Positions 1 through 7,531 of a DNA stretch of 9,584 nt are shown piece after piece. This stretch comes from Acidobacteriota bacterium (GTDB lineage: Bacteria > Acidobacteriota > Terriglobia > UBA7540). The position numbers and the translations under genes are program-made. The DNA is taken from contig JAJXZM010000560.1 of NCBI GenBank assembly GCA_021780055.1, forward strand, positions 1 through 9,584, in the 5' to 3' direction. The notes under the pieces were generated by a model. That model was not told the DNA's origin. It ran no database searches and saw only the letters and a list, made by a program, of their open reading frames with translations. Position 1 is the stretch's first letter. Every line of letters starts with the position of its first letter.

Positions 1-301
1 GAACCTTGGTATTCATAAGGTAGAAACCGGTTTCGATTTTGAGGGCCGCAAGGTTCTTGCGAATAAGTTCGAAGGCCGCTCGATGGTGCTCCACAAAAAC
101 CACCTCGCTTGCGCCGCGACTCAATGCTTCCAGACCCACTGCGCCGGAACCCGCGTAGGCATCCAAAAATCTTGAACCTCGCACACTCAGGCCCAGGACG
201 TCGAAAAGCGTTTCGCGCATCTGGTCCGACGTGGGCCGGAGTTGCGTGCCTTTCAGCGTTTGAATCCGTTGTCCGCGGTTCTGGCCTGAAATAATACGCA
301 T
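1..301 (-). CDS. rsmD: 16S rRNA (guanine-N2)-methyltransferase RsmD, 3' end outside window
   Basis: RsmD methylates G966 of 16S rRNA with S-adenosylmethionine during 30S assembly in the cytosol. Only the first 100 residues are visible because the gene runs off the left edge. The N-terminus begins MRIISGQNRG, followed by the family signature LRPTSDQMRETLFDVL at about residues 21-36. The SAM-binding motif I, DAYAGSGAVGLEALSRGA, lies at about 48-65, and the second strand ends VVFVE with acidic E71, expected to hold the SAM ribose. The catalytic (D/N)PP(Y/F) motif lies beyond the window, so catalytic competence cannot be judged. ATG at 301 matches the usual start of the family; the Shine-Dalgarno is weak. 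The gene lies 70 bp downstream of recG on the same strand, so it may be co-transcribed. The gap is AT-rich and shows no convincing terminator. Confidence 0.95.
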   Translation of the reverse strand, partial: MRIISGQNRGQRIQTLKGTQLRPTSDQMRETLFDVLGLSVRGSRFLDAYAGSGAVGLEALSRGASEVVFVEHHRAAFELIRKNLAALKIETGFYLMNTKV

Positions 302-371
302 TGCCGTCTCGAAGCAAAAAACTAAAGAAGTAAATTTTTATTAGACCACAAAAGAGCTTCAGGCCGCACCT

Positions 372-2510
372 TCACGCCACGCCCGCCAGTCCGTAACGCC
401 GCGACCACTCATTCCGCAAGAAGCTGACGTAAGCATCGAATTCCTGCCGCGATTGTGGATGTTCAATGAACTCCGTCGCTTCACGTTTAGCCCACTCCAG
501 GATCTCCTGGTCGCGCAGCAGGTTCGCAATGCGGAAGGCCGGGATACCCCATTGCCGTGTGCCAAAAAACTCCCCCGGCCCGCGAAGCTTGAGATCGATT
601 TCCGCAATCTTAAAGCCGTCGTTGGTTTCGGTCATGGTCCGCAGCCGCTCGTCGGCTTCAGGTGTTCGCGGGTCCGAGGCCAACAGCAGGCAATATGATT
701 TTTTCCGCCCGCGCCCGATCCGCCCGCGCAGTTGGTGGAGTTGTGAAAGGCCGAATCGCTCGGCGTGCTCAATCAGCATGATGGTCGCGTTCGGCACGTC
801 AACGCCCACCTCAACCACCGTGGTTGAAACCAGTATCCGGATGTCGCCTTTCTTGAAACGCTCCATGACTTCTTCTTTTTCCGCGCTGGAAAGCCGCCCG
901 TGCAACAGTCCTACTTTGAATTCCGGAAACACATTCGTAGAAAGCTGTTCGAACATTTTCAGTGCAGGGCGCAAATCCAGCTTGGCAGACTCCTCGATCA
1001 CGGGGTACACGACGTAAGCCTGGTCGCCCGCGCCCACCTTGTTGCGGATAAATTCGAATGCCTGTTCCCTTCCCTGCTCTTCCACGAGCTTTGTTACGAT
1101 AGGTGAACGGTTAGGCGGCAGTTCATTAATCACGGAAAAGTCCAGATCGCCATAGAGTGTCAATGCCAGCGTCCGAGGTATCGGCGTGGCGGTCATCACC
1201 AGCACATCCGGCATTTGCCCCTTCCGAATCAGACGATAACGTTGCAGAACTCCAAAGCGGTGCTGCTCATCTACTACCACAAGCCCCAATTTGGCAAATT
1301 CAACGTCACTCTCAATCAGAGCGTGGGTGCCCACAATCATATGGGTTTCGCCGCGCGACAACTCGTCCTTCAGTTCCGCCTTGGCGCGAGTGTTTCGCCC
1401 GCTGGTCAGCAGGTCGACTTTGTACGGCAGCGGTTCCAGCAGATGGCGAATGGAAAGATAATGCTGAGTAGCCAGAATTTCCGTGGGAGCCATCAGCGCC
1501 ACCTGATAGCCGTTTGAGAGCGCCAAAAGAGCCGCCTGGACCGCAACGATCGTCTTGCCGGAACCGACATCTCCCTGCAGCAATCGGTTCATCGGCCGGG
1601 AAGAACACATATCATCGGCGATCTCCTTCAGCACCCGTTTTTGCGCGCCAGTGGGGTGAAAAGGAAGAATCGTTTTGATGTCCCGGCGCAGTTTGTCCGT
1701 AACCTGGAACTGGATTCCCGGAGCGGATTTAGCTTTGCGATGTTTCAGCGCAAGTCCGGCGCTGACATTGAACAACTCTTCAAAAATCAGGCGAATCTGC
1801 GCGGGCGTTCGAAATCGGGCCAGTTCTTCAAAGGACTGCTGGCCGTCCGGGAAATGGGTCAGGCGGAAAGCCTGAGTGCGGCCCGCAAGGCTGTTCTTGC
1901 TTCGCACCGACGTAGGCAAAAGTTCCGGAAACTGATCACCCACCGAGTCCAGGGCCGTCCTCATCAGCCGGCGAAGGACTCGCGGCCCAAGCTGACCCAC
2001 AGATTCATAAATGGGCACGACGCGGCCCACTTCCAGCGATTCGGCTTCGCCGGTGTCGCTTTCAGGAATGATCTCAAATTGTGGTTGAACGATCTGGAGG
2101 TTGCCGGTGCCGTAGAAGTCAGTCTCAGCTTTGCCGTAGAAGAAAACCTGCTGGCCGCTGCGGAATGTCTTGTTGCGTTCAAGGTACCTGGCATTGAACC
2201 ATAAGCAGCGGATCATTCGAGGACGGGGCGCTCCACTGGCATCGATGGCGGCCAGATCGTAAATATATGTTCCCTTTCGTGTCCGCGTCAGGCCACAAGT
2301 CATAACCTTGACCAGGATTGTCGTTGTCTGTCCGGGCACCAAGTCGCCAACTGCAGTCAGATGCGTGCGGTCTTCGTAGCGAAAGGGAGTGTAGTAAAGG
2401 AGTTCCTCAACGGTGTGAATGCCGCGCGCGGCCAGCAACTCGGCCCGCGTGGGACCAACGCCCTTCAGGTACTTGACTTCAGATGTCAGCTTGAGCTGAG
2501 GGTTCGGCAT
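372..2510 (-). CDS. recG: ATP-dependent DNA helicase RecG
   Basis: RecG is a monomeric superfamily 2 double-strand DNA translocase that remodels stalled replication forks, Holliday junctions and R-loops. The 712-residue product is close to the usual family length. In order it shows an N-terminal helix-hairpin-helix-like stretch (LKGVGPTRAELLAARGI, about 15-31), the OB-fold wedge domain (about 50-150), Walker A GDVGSGKT at 313-320, the DEQH box at 414-417 (VVVDEQHRFGV), motif III TATPIPR at 440-446, motif V (STTVVEVGVDVPNA, about 562-575) and motif VI QLRGRIGRG at 593-601. The C-terminal TRG region (FFGTRQWGIPAFRIANLL, about 648-665) couples ATP hydrolysis to translocation. All catalytic motifs are intact. 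The ATG start gives the expected N-terminus, though upstream there is only a weak GGA five bases before it. A TAAGAT element at 2526-2531 (minus sense) could be a -10, but no matching -35 was found. rsmD follows on the same strand. Confidence 0.98.
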   Translation of the reverse strand: MPNPQLKLTSEVKYLKGVGPTRAELLAARGIHTVEELLYYTPFRYEDRTHLTAVGDLVPGQTTTILVKVMTCGLTRTRKGTYIYDLAAIDASGAPRPRMIRCLWFNARYLERNKTFRSGQQVFFYGKAETDFYGTGNLQIVQPQFEIIPESDTGEAESLEVGRVVPIYESVGQLGPRVLRRLMRTALDSVGDQFPELLPTSVRSKNSLAGRTQAFRLTHFPDGQQSFEELARFRTPAQIRLIFEELFNVSAGLALKHRKAKSAPGIQFQVTDKLRRDIKTILPFHPTGAQKRVLKEIADDMCSSRPMNRLLQGDVGSGKTIVAVQAALLALSNGYQVALMAPTEILATQHYLSIRHLLEPLPYKVDLLTSGRNTRAKAELKDELSRGETHMIVGTHALIESDVEFAKLGLVVVDEQHRFGVLQRYRLIRKGQMPDVLVMTATPIPRTLALTLYGDLDFSVINELPPNRSPIVTKLVEEQGREQAFEFIRNKVGAGDQAYVVYPVIEESAKLDLRPALKMFEQLSTNVFPEFKVGLLHGRLSSAEKEEVMERFKKGDIRILVSTTVVEVGVDVPNATIMLIEHAERFGLSQLHQLRGRIGRGRKKSYCLLLASDPRTPEADERLRTMTETNDGFKIAEIDLKLRGPGEFFGTRQWGIPAFRIANLLRDQEILEWAKREATEFIEHPQSRQEFDAYVSFLRNEWSRRYGLAGVA

Positions 2511-2766
2511 CGCAATCCGATGTTTATCTTACAACGGGGGCAGGAACAAGTGGGGCGACCCGGATGCGAAACTCGACTGAAAAACCCTGCAAGCCTGAGC
2601 TTGATGGTTCGACAAATGATTCTGGACAGCCATCAATAACCTCAGACTGCGATTACCAGCAAGGGCATGGATTGCCATGTGTTTCCCGAGTCACTGATGT
2701 TACACTGGCTCTCGCTATCGAGAGATTTGGGAGTCTGCATTTTTCAGAGAGCGGCGGCATCACATC

Positions 2767-2988
2767 ATGGACGGGCTCACCCCGGGAGCGAAGCATTGGA
2801 TCAAGTATCTGATTGCCATAGTGATTGGCAACCTCGTTTATTTTGCTCTCGCGCCGCACCTTCCGCCGGCAGCACAACACCACCCGTACCATGCCGACTT
2901 GGGGCTGATTGTGGACTTGTGGTTTTGCGTTGCGGTCTACGGGCTGATCGAACTTCTGATGTTTCTGGGACAACGTACCAGGCGTTGA
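2767..2988 (+). CDS. small two-helix membrane protein of unknown function (73 aa)
   Basis: Not recognised as a named family. The 73-residue product has two predicted membrane helices, about 11-29 (WIKYLIAIVIGNLVYFALA) and about 45-68 (a stretch containing VDLWFCVAVYGLIELLMFL). They are joined by a His/Pro-rich loop with H31, H38, H39 and H42. Both ends are basic (K9 and the terminal QRTRR), so the positive-inside rule predicts cytoplasmic termini and an exported loop. D44, D50 and E62 are unusual acidic residues in or next to TM2. The only in-frame start after the upstream stop at 2695-2697 is ATG 2767. An AGAGAG purine run lies about 16 bases upstream, too far for a good Shine-Dalgarno. The gene converges on the GT2 gene with 20 bp between stop codons. 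A real gene is favoured by clean helix architecture and balanced composition, but a chance frame cannot be ruled out. Confidence 0.6.
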   Translation: MDGLTPGAKHWIKYLIAIVIGNLVYFALAPHLPPAAQHHPYHADLGLIVDLWFCVAVYGLIELLMFLGQRTRR

Positions 2989-3013
2989 GCACCGTGAACT
3001 GTAAGGGCTCAAC
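2984..3013. terminator. weak inverted repeat between convergent genes, possible bidirectional terminator
   Basis: GTTGAGC at 2984-2990 and GCTCAAC at 3007-3013 form a perfect 7-bp stem with a 16-nt loop. It spans both convergent stop codons (TGA ending at 2988 on plus; TGA at 3009-3011 on minus). It is followed by only three T residues on the plus strand and no clear T run on the minus strand, so intrinsic termination would be weak. The position between tail-to-tail genes is the main argument. Confidence 0.3.
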
Positions 3014-4646
3014 TTTGTGATGGCGCGGGTGAAATTTCCCCTGTCCGTACCCGGATGAATTCCTGGAGGTTAAACCACAGCCGCCGGAAAGGCGTCTGCA
3101 GGAGCGACATGGTTCCCATGTAGGAATAACCCACAAGGAACAACATGAGGAATGGAGTGGTGAGATAATTCTGGACTGAAAAAGAATAGGCAGCGGCGTA
3201 GAAAAAGTAACCTGCCATCAAAAGTTCAACGACAGGAATCCAGCCGATGCGACGCCGCACGTATATCTTGCGCTCCCACCCTTCTTCGTTCCGCTCCACC
3301 TTATACTTGGGCGTGCGGACAAAGGTGGACTCAATTCCAAGGAGCGCTTCGATCACGGCCTTGCCGTTGGTCACGGCCAGACCGATGCCCGTCGCCATCA
3401 GGAAGGGCAGGTAAAAAAGCCGGCGAATCCCCTCTTTCGGGTACAAGGCCTTCTGGGAAACAACGTAGAAGCCGGACACGGTGCAAGTTGAAAGGACAAA
3501 CAGCGGAAAGTCCAGATACATCATCTGGAACCAGCCCTGGTAAAAGCGAACAATCATGGCCGGCAAAAGAATCAGAGAGAAAAGGATCATCAGCGGGTAG
3601 GCGATGTTTGCAGTCAGGTGAAACGTCGCTTCCATCTTGATGTACAAGGGCTGGTCGCTGCTCCACATGATTGGGAGAATCTTTTTGCCCACCTGGATCA
3701 GGCCTTTGGCCCATCGCGCCTGCTGCGTCTTAAAACTGTTCATTTCCACGGGCAGTTCTGAGGGACACACAATGTCCGGATCGTAAATAAATTTCCATCC
3801 CTTCAATTGCGCGCGATAGCTGAGATCGGTGTCTTCGGTCAGAGTATCGTGCTCCCAGCCGCCCGCATCTTCAATTGCGAACCGTCGCCACATCCCGGCC
3901 GTACCATTAAAGTTGAAGAATCGCCCCGATGAACTTCTGCCCCCGTGCTCCACGACGAAGTGGCCGTCCAGCATAATGGCCTCAACTTCCGTCAGCGCAG
4001 AGTAGTCCCGGTTGATCCAGGTCCAGCGGCCCTGCACCATTCCCACTTTCGGATCGGTAAAATAATGGACCATCTGTTGTAGGATGGGTGGCGGAGGAAC
4101 GAAGTCAGCGTCAAAAACGGCAATCAACTCGCCGGTAGACTGTTTCAAGCCTTCGGCCAGGGCGCCTGCCTTGAAGCCGAGGCGATTCTCCCGGTGAAGG
4201 TATTTGATGGGATAGCCGGCGCTGGCATACTGATCAACCAGTTTCGAGCAAAGAAACCGGGTCTCATCCGTGGAGTCATCCAGCACCTGAATTTCGAGCA
4301 ACTCGCGCGGATAGTCCAGGTTAACAGCAGCTTCGAGGAGCCGGTCCACAACGTATCGCTCATTGTAAACCGGCAACTGAACAGTTACACGCGGCAGTTT
4401 CTCATAGGATTTCAGCGGCTTGGGCTTCTTGTTCCGGTTTTTCACATAATAATAGGTGAGGCAATACCGGTGAACTCCGTAAACCGAAAGAATGGCCAGC
4501 ACCAGGAAATAAGGAATCTCAATCGAGAGATCGAATGCGTTGGGCTGGTATATCCCGCTAAAAGGGTCACGGTGAAAAAGCAGATACACGTAATGCGTAA
4601 TCGGGTTCGCGGGAACCTCAAGCATGCCCAGAAGTATATGGATCAT
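3009..4646 (-). CDS. cellulose-synthase-like family 2 glycosyltransferase, membrane-bound
   Basis: A processive-type GT2 (COG1215-like) that probably polymerises a beta-linked glycan from a nucleotide sugar on the cytoplasmic face and threads it across the inner membrane. The 545-residue protein has an N-terminal helix at about 43-66, then the GT-A domain with LPVYNE at 91-96, DDSTDE at 123-128, DAD at 179-181, FNGTAG at about 246-251, TEDTD at 270-274 and QQARW at 308-312, so substrate-binding and catalytic motifs are complete. About five C-terminal helices follow (about 340-366, 377-397, 410-430, 466-490, 495-514). FVRTPKY at 442-448 sits where cellulose synthases carry the FxVTxK gating loop. 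No PilZ domain is present, so direct c-di-GMP control is unlikely. No BcsB or cellulase neighbour is visible, and the sugar is unknown. ATG 4646 is preceded by GAGG four bases upstream. It is divergent from the GT-C gene. Confidence 0.93.
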   Translation of the reverse strand: MIHILLGMLEVPANPITHYVYLLFHRDPFSGIYQPNAFDLSIEIPYFLVLAILSVYGVHRYCLTYYYVKNRNKKPKPLKSYEKLPRVTVQLPVYNERYVVDRLLEAAVNLDYPRELLEIQVLDDSTDETRFLCSKLVDQYASAGYPIKYLHRENRLGFKAGALAEGLKQSTGELIAVFDADFVPPPPILQQMVHYFTDPKVGMVQGRWTWINRDYSALTEVEAIMLDGHFVVEHGGRSSSGRFFNFNGTAGMWRRFAIEDAGGWEHDTLTEDTDLSYRAQLKGWKFIYDPDIVCPSELPVEMNSFKTQQARWAKGLIQVGKKILPIMWSSDQPLYIKMEATFHLTANIAYPLMILFSLILLPAMIVRFYQGWFQMMYLDFPLFVLSTCTVSGFYVVSQKALYPKEGIRRLFYLPFLMATGIGLAVTNGKAVIEALLGIESTFVRTPKYKVERNEEGWERKIYVRRRIGWIPVVELLMAGYFFYAAAYSFSVQNYLTTPFLMLFLVGYSYMGTMSLLQTPFRRLWFNLQEFIRVRTGEISPAPSQS

Positions 4647-4734
4647 GGAACCTCGGAGTTAGGCCTCAACCGACAAAGGCAAAATTCAGCCACAATGTTC
4701 TATTTCAAGAAATACAAACAACACGCATCCTGAA
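4647..4734. promoter_or_regulatory. 88-bp divergent promoter gap between two glycosyltransferase genes
   Basis: This AT-rich gap separates the start codons of the GT2 gene (minus) and the GT-C gene (plus), so it must hold any promoters that lie immediately upstream of both. The minus strand offers TTGAAA with a poor -10 (ATTTTG) 17 bases on; no consensus pair was found on plus. A GAGG for the GT2 gene sits at 4651-4654. The assignment rests on gene orientation, not on a clear promoter sequence. Confidence 0.45.
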
Positions 4735-6021
4735 ATGGACAAACACCTCACTAAATCGCGTTACAGGGGCCCGTTGGGCCTCTTGCTGATTGCCCTGGCA
4801 CTTGGGAACATCTTTCAATTCATCCGCCATTACCAGCCGTTGGAGAACCATGTGCCGGAGGTCATTGCACTGATGCTACTGGCTGGAGCGCTGTACCTGG
4901 TAGCAGTTTTTGTCGTCCAAAGGTACGAATGTGGCGCTTCCGCACTCTTCGTGATTCTCGGCGCGACGGTTGTCTTTCGTGTCTTTTTCTTGCCGCTGAG
5001 CCCTACGCTCTCGGAAGATGTTTATCGCTACCAATGGGAGGGGCGCATCGTGCGCGCCCAATTGAATCCCTACACTGTATATCCCGCCATGCCAGAGCTT
5101 AAATGGGCGCAGGACCCTCAACATCCCATCGAAACCGGAAAAACTACGCCAACTCTCTACCCCCCGGTAAGCGAGGTGGCCTTTTCCTGGGTTCACACCG
5201 TTGCCGGCTACAAGCGGCTGTTCACGGCGTTCGACCTTGCAACGGTCGCCCTGCTACTCTTGATTCTGGCCGCAGCGAACCGCCCGCTCCAGCACGTCCT
5301 TATCTACGCCTGGAATCCAGCAGTTCTGGTAGCCTTCTCGCTGTCAGGGCATAACGATTCCCTGGCCATCCTCACGCTGCTGGTAGCGGTCTTATTCCTA
5401 ATTATAGGCGGTCGCACCGTCCTGTCAATCGGGTTTCTGGGCCTTTCGGCCCTCGCCAAGCTCTTTCCAATTGTCCTTCTGCCGGCCTTTCTGAAGCGCT
5501 GCCGCTGGGCCTACGCCGGAATCTTCGGTGGCGTGGTTGTGCTGGGCTATCTTCCGTTCCTGGGCGCGGCCGGCCATCTATTCCGGGGTTTGTCGGATTT
5601 CGCCGCCGAGTGGGAGGGCAACGACAGTCTATACAGACTGCTTTTGGCCGCCGGGAATTCAACCCGGCAGGCGCAGCTTGTGGCAGGGGTAATCCTTTTG
5701 CTTCTCATCATTTACGTCCTGAAGGCCAGGATGGATATTTTCCGTGTCGGACTCATCGTCCTTTCCGGACTGCTTTTCCTTTCATCCAACGCTTTCCCCT
5801 GGTATTTCACCTGGATTGTACCCTTCCTCTGCTTCTGCCCCAGCCCGGCAATGCTCCTGATGACCGTCACCTGCGTCCTCGGGTATTCCCCGGTTATCGC
5901 CTATGCCGCCGGCGGTTCGTTTTCCAACTCACCGCTGATGCAAGTTCTGGAATATCTGCCGGTATTTGCCTTGCTGGGTTATGAGGTGGCGTTGCACTTC
6001 CGGCGAAGGCAGCTCAATTAA
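4735..6021 (+). CDS. GT-C family polyprenol-phosphate-sugar glycosyltransferase (GT87/MptB-like)
   Basis: An integral membrane protein of 428 residues with roughly 11-13 helices, typical of GT-C enzymes that move a sugar (often mannose) from a polyprenyl-phosphate donor on the outer face of the inner membrane. After three helices comes the acidic exported loop SEDVYRYQWEGRI (about 93-105) followed by NPY (111-113). The first-loop Asp/Glu is the expected catalytic region and resembles the D/E-x-YRY-W-(D/E)-G pattern of mycobacterial MptA/MptB and GT87 proteins. Other family-like signs are GHND at 205-208, a KLFP segment at 242-245, and PWYFTW at 355-360 matching the PWY..W motif. The donor and acceptor cannot be read from sequence. 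ATG 4735 has no clear Shine-Dalgarno. The gene is divergent from the GT2 gene across 88 bp and converges on mqnE with 29 bp between stops. An arabinosyl- or glucosyltransferase would look similar. Confidence 0.85.
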   Translation: MDKHLTKSRYRGPLGLLLIALALGNIFQFIRHYQPLENHVPEVIALMLLAGALYLVAVFVVQRYECGASALFVILGATVVFRVFFLPLSPTLSEDVYRYQWEGRIVRAQLNPYTVYPAMPELKWAQDPQHPIETGKTTPTLYPPVSEVAFSWVHTVAGYKRLFTAFDLATVALLLLILAAANRPLQHVLIYAWNPAVLVAFSLSGHNDSLAILTLLVAVLFLIIGGRTVLSIGFLGLSALAKLFPIVLLPAFLKRCRWAYAGIFGGVVVLGYLPFLGAAGHLFRGLSDFAAEWEGNDSLYRLLLAAGNSTRQAQLVAGVILLLLIIYVLKARMDIFRVGLIVLSGLLFLSSNAFPWYFTWIVPFLCFCPSPAMLLMTVTCVLGYSPVIAYAAGGSFSNSPLMQVLEYLPVFALLGYEVALHFRRRQLN

Positions 6022-6050
6022 CAGAAGGTTCTTGGAGGGTCAGACACCCG

Positions 6051-7181
6051 CTAAACTTGCACGCTTACGCTGGTTTCGGTGCGCATGACGGGTCGGTAGA
6101 GCGTATCGCGTTCAAAGGGTTCAAAGCCGGCCTCCTTGATCAGCCGGACAATCTGCTGGCGGGTCATCACCTGCGGAGTCTTCGCGCCCGCATCGTGATA
6201 GATCTTTTCTTCAGCCACTGTGCCATCGAGATCGTCAGCGCCAAAGCGCAGGGCGATCTGTGCAACGCGAGGCGACATCATGATCCAGTAGGCCTTGATA
6301 TGCGGGAAGTTATCAAGCATCAGCCGTGAAACTGCGATATTCTTCAAATCCATAAATCCCGACGTCTCATCCCATTCCACCAGCTTGCCAAGCTCCGTAT
6401 TCGCGGGGTGAAAGGCCAGCGGGATAAACGTCTGGAAACCTTTGGTCTGGTCCTGCAGATTACGGAGCTGGATCAGGTGGTCCGTGCGGTCTTCAGAACT
6501 CTCAATGTGGCCGTAAAGCATGGTTGCGGTGGAGTGCAGACCCAATTCGTGCGCCGTCCGGTGCACCTTTAACCACATGTGAGCGCCGATCTTGTGGTCA
6601 CAGATCACGCGCCTTACGGCAGGAGCAAAGATCTCCGCCCCGCCACCCGGAAGCGACCCCAACCCGGCTTCCTTGAATCGCTCCAGGATTTCCCGCACCG
6701 TCATCCGGGTGATGTGCGAGTAGTAGGCAATTTCGACGGCCGTGAAAGCCTTCAGGTGGACGGACGGGAAACGTTCCTTCAGCCCGCGAAGGAGATCAAC
6801 ATAATACTGAAATGGCAGATCGGGATGCAAGCCGCCAACGATGTGGAATTCCGTAACAGTTTCCGTCCAGTTTTCTCCGGCCGTGCGGAAAGCCTCTTCC
6901 AAGGCCATCGTATAAGCGCCAGGGGCGTCAGGTTTGCGGCCAAAAGCGCAAAGCTTACAACTGGCCACGCAGACGTTCGTGGGGTTGATGTGCCGGTTGA
7001 CATTAAAATACGCGCGTTTTCCATGAAGCTTCTCACGGACGTGATGCGCCAGATAACCGATGGCGAGCAGGTCGCTCGAATTGTAAAGCGTTACGCCGTC
7101 GTCAAAGTCCAGGCGCTCGCCGGCAAAAACCTTGTCGGCGATGGGTTGCAGGTTTGCGTCTTCCAGGCGAAGATTCAGCAC
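6051..7181 (-). CDS. mqnE: aminofutalosine synthase MqnE (radical SAM)
   Basis: MqnE joins the MqnA product (3-[(1-carboxyvinyl)oxy]benzoate) to the adenosyl group of SAM, giving 6-amino-6-deoxyfutalosine in the futalosine route to menaquinone. From GTG 7181 the protein is 376 residues, the family's usual size. The [4Fe-4S]-binding CxxxCxxC is at C71, C75 and C78 (NVCVASCKLCAFGR). EFHIVGGLHPDLPF follows at about 111-124, then GLGSLPGGGAEIF at about 173-185 and the C-terminal SPRVAQIALRFGADDLDGTV at about 303-322, all typical of MqnE/MqnC proteins; the overall pattern favours MqnE. The frame stays open to TTG 7430, but that extension of 83 residues is basic, low in family similarity and crosses the sigma70 promoter at 7228-7256. 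GTG 7181 begins the family-like LNLRLEDANL and has AAGGA 11 bases upstream, a long but usable spacing. Confidence 0.93.
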   Translation of the reverse strand: MLNLRLEDANLQPIADKVFAGERLDFDDGVTLYNSSDLLAIGYLAHHVREKLHGKRAYFNVNRHINPTNVCVASCKLCAFGRKPDAPGAYTMALEEAFRTAGENWTETVTEFHIVGGLHPDLPFQYYVDLLRGLKERFPSVHLKAFTAVEIAYYSHITRMTVREILERFKEAGLGSLPGGGAEIFAPAVRRVICDHKIGAHMWLKVHRTAHELGLHSTATMLYGHIESSEDRTDHLIQLRNLQDQTKGFQTFIPLAFHPANTELGKLVEWDETSGFMDLKNIAVSRLMLDNFPHIKAYWIMMSPRVAQIALRFGADDLDGTVAEEKIYHDAGAKTPQVMTRQQIVRLIKEAGFEPFERDTLYRPVMRTETSVSVQV

Positions 7182-7227
7182 AATAATTCCAGTCCTTAAG
7201 AATTGGCGCCTTGCTGCCGAATTTCCT

Positions 7228-7256
7228 ATTTTACGTCCCCTTATCGCCGGATGCAA
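7228..7256 (-). promoter_or_regulatory. sigma70-type promoter of mqnE
   Basis: Read on the minus strand, TTGCAT (7251-7256) and TAAAAT (7228-7233) are separated by exactly 17 bases, a near-consensus -35/-10 pair. Transcription would start near 7221, leaving a leader of about 40 nt before GTG 7181. This independently argues against a start at 7430. Confidence 0.6.
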
Positions 7257-7423
7257 TCGGGCTGGAAGACGAGGGGGATTTCCAAGGCAAAGAGAATGTT
7301 TCTGGCGTCTCGAAATTTTTGAAGTTTGTGCTAGTCTGTTCTTAGACAATCGGCTTGTGGATTCTGAGGGCGGACCTGAATCCCGGCGCGAGTGAGCAAT
7401 CAACAGGGAATCCGCTTGCGGCC

Positions 7424-7447
7424 TTGACAATGGGGTTAAGATAAGAT
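7424..7447 (+). promoter_or_regulatory. possible promoter of the 88-aa gene
   Basis: A perfect -35 consensus TTGACA is at 7424-7429. The best -10-like hexamer, TAAGAT at 7442-7447, is only 12 bases away, shorter than the normal 16-18. No good hexamer occurs at 17 bases. It may be a non-standard or regulated promoter, or the TTGACA may be chance. Confidence 0.25.
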
Positions 7448-7457
7448 TTCGCTATTT

Positions 7458-7475
7458 GATTGGGCCGATTGGGCC
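7458..7475 (+). repeat. tandem 9-bp direct repeat in leader region
   Basis: GATTGGGCC occurs twice back to back (7458-7466 and 7467-7475) and is followed by TTTT. The two GGCC cores could also pair as a 4-bp stem. It lies just downstream of the putative promoter of the 88-aa gene and so would be in its transcript leader, but no function is evident. Confidence 0.45.
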
Positions 7476-7531
7476 TTTTGGATGTGCCATGAGGAATTTG
7501 AGCTCGGGATTCCCAGAGGCGCGAGAACGTG

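Larger units (their letters stand above)
7182..7528. other. divergent intergenic region between mqnE and the 88-aa gene
   Basis: This stretch of about 350 bp holds no supported gene. The mqnE side carries a good minus-strand sigma70 promoter (7228-7256). The other side has a perfect TTGACA at 7424-7429, a tandem repeat of GATTGGGCC at 7458-7475 and an AGAGG at 7515-7519 before the small gene. The middle (about 7260-7420) is unremarkable: frames there are short or continue from antisense mqnE. Confidence 0.7.

Noticed and set aside
302..371. GAAGC...GCTTC pairing in the AT-rich recG-rsmD gap as a terminator or promoter
   Set aside because: Pairing does not extend beyond 5 bp across about 40 bases, and no -35/-10 pair with normal spacing was found.
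1641..2204. Open frame of 187 codons on plus, antisense to recG
   Set aside because: It lies entirely inside recG, whose motifs are intact, and its translation shows no domain or membrane pattern.
2564..3020. Two further plus-strand frames overlapping the 73-residue gene
   Set aside because: Neither gives a plausible protein; the 2767-2988 frame alone has coherent helix architecture.
4194..4733. Open frame of 179 codons on plus ending one base before the GT-C start
   Set aside because: It is mostly antisense to the conserved GT2 catalytic domain and has no recognisable features; the neat end position is coincidental.
6037..6049. GGGT-CAGAC-ACCC between the GT-C and mqnE stops as a terminator
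   Set aside because: The stem is only 4 bp and has no T run on either side.
6579..7199. Open frame of 206 codons on plus antisense to mqnE
   Set aside because: It mirrors the mqnE reading frame, including the radical SAM motif region, and shows no independent protein signature.
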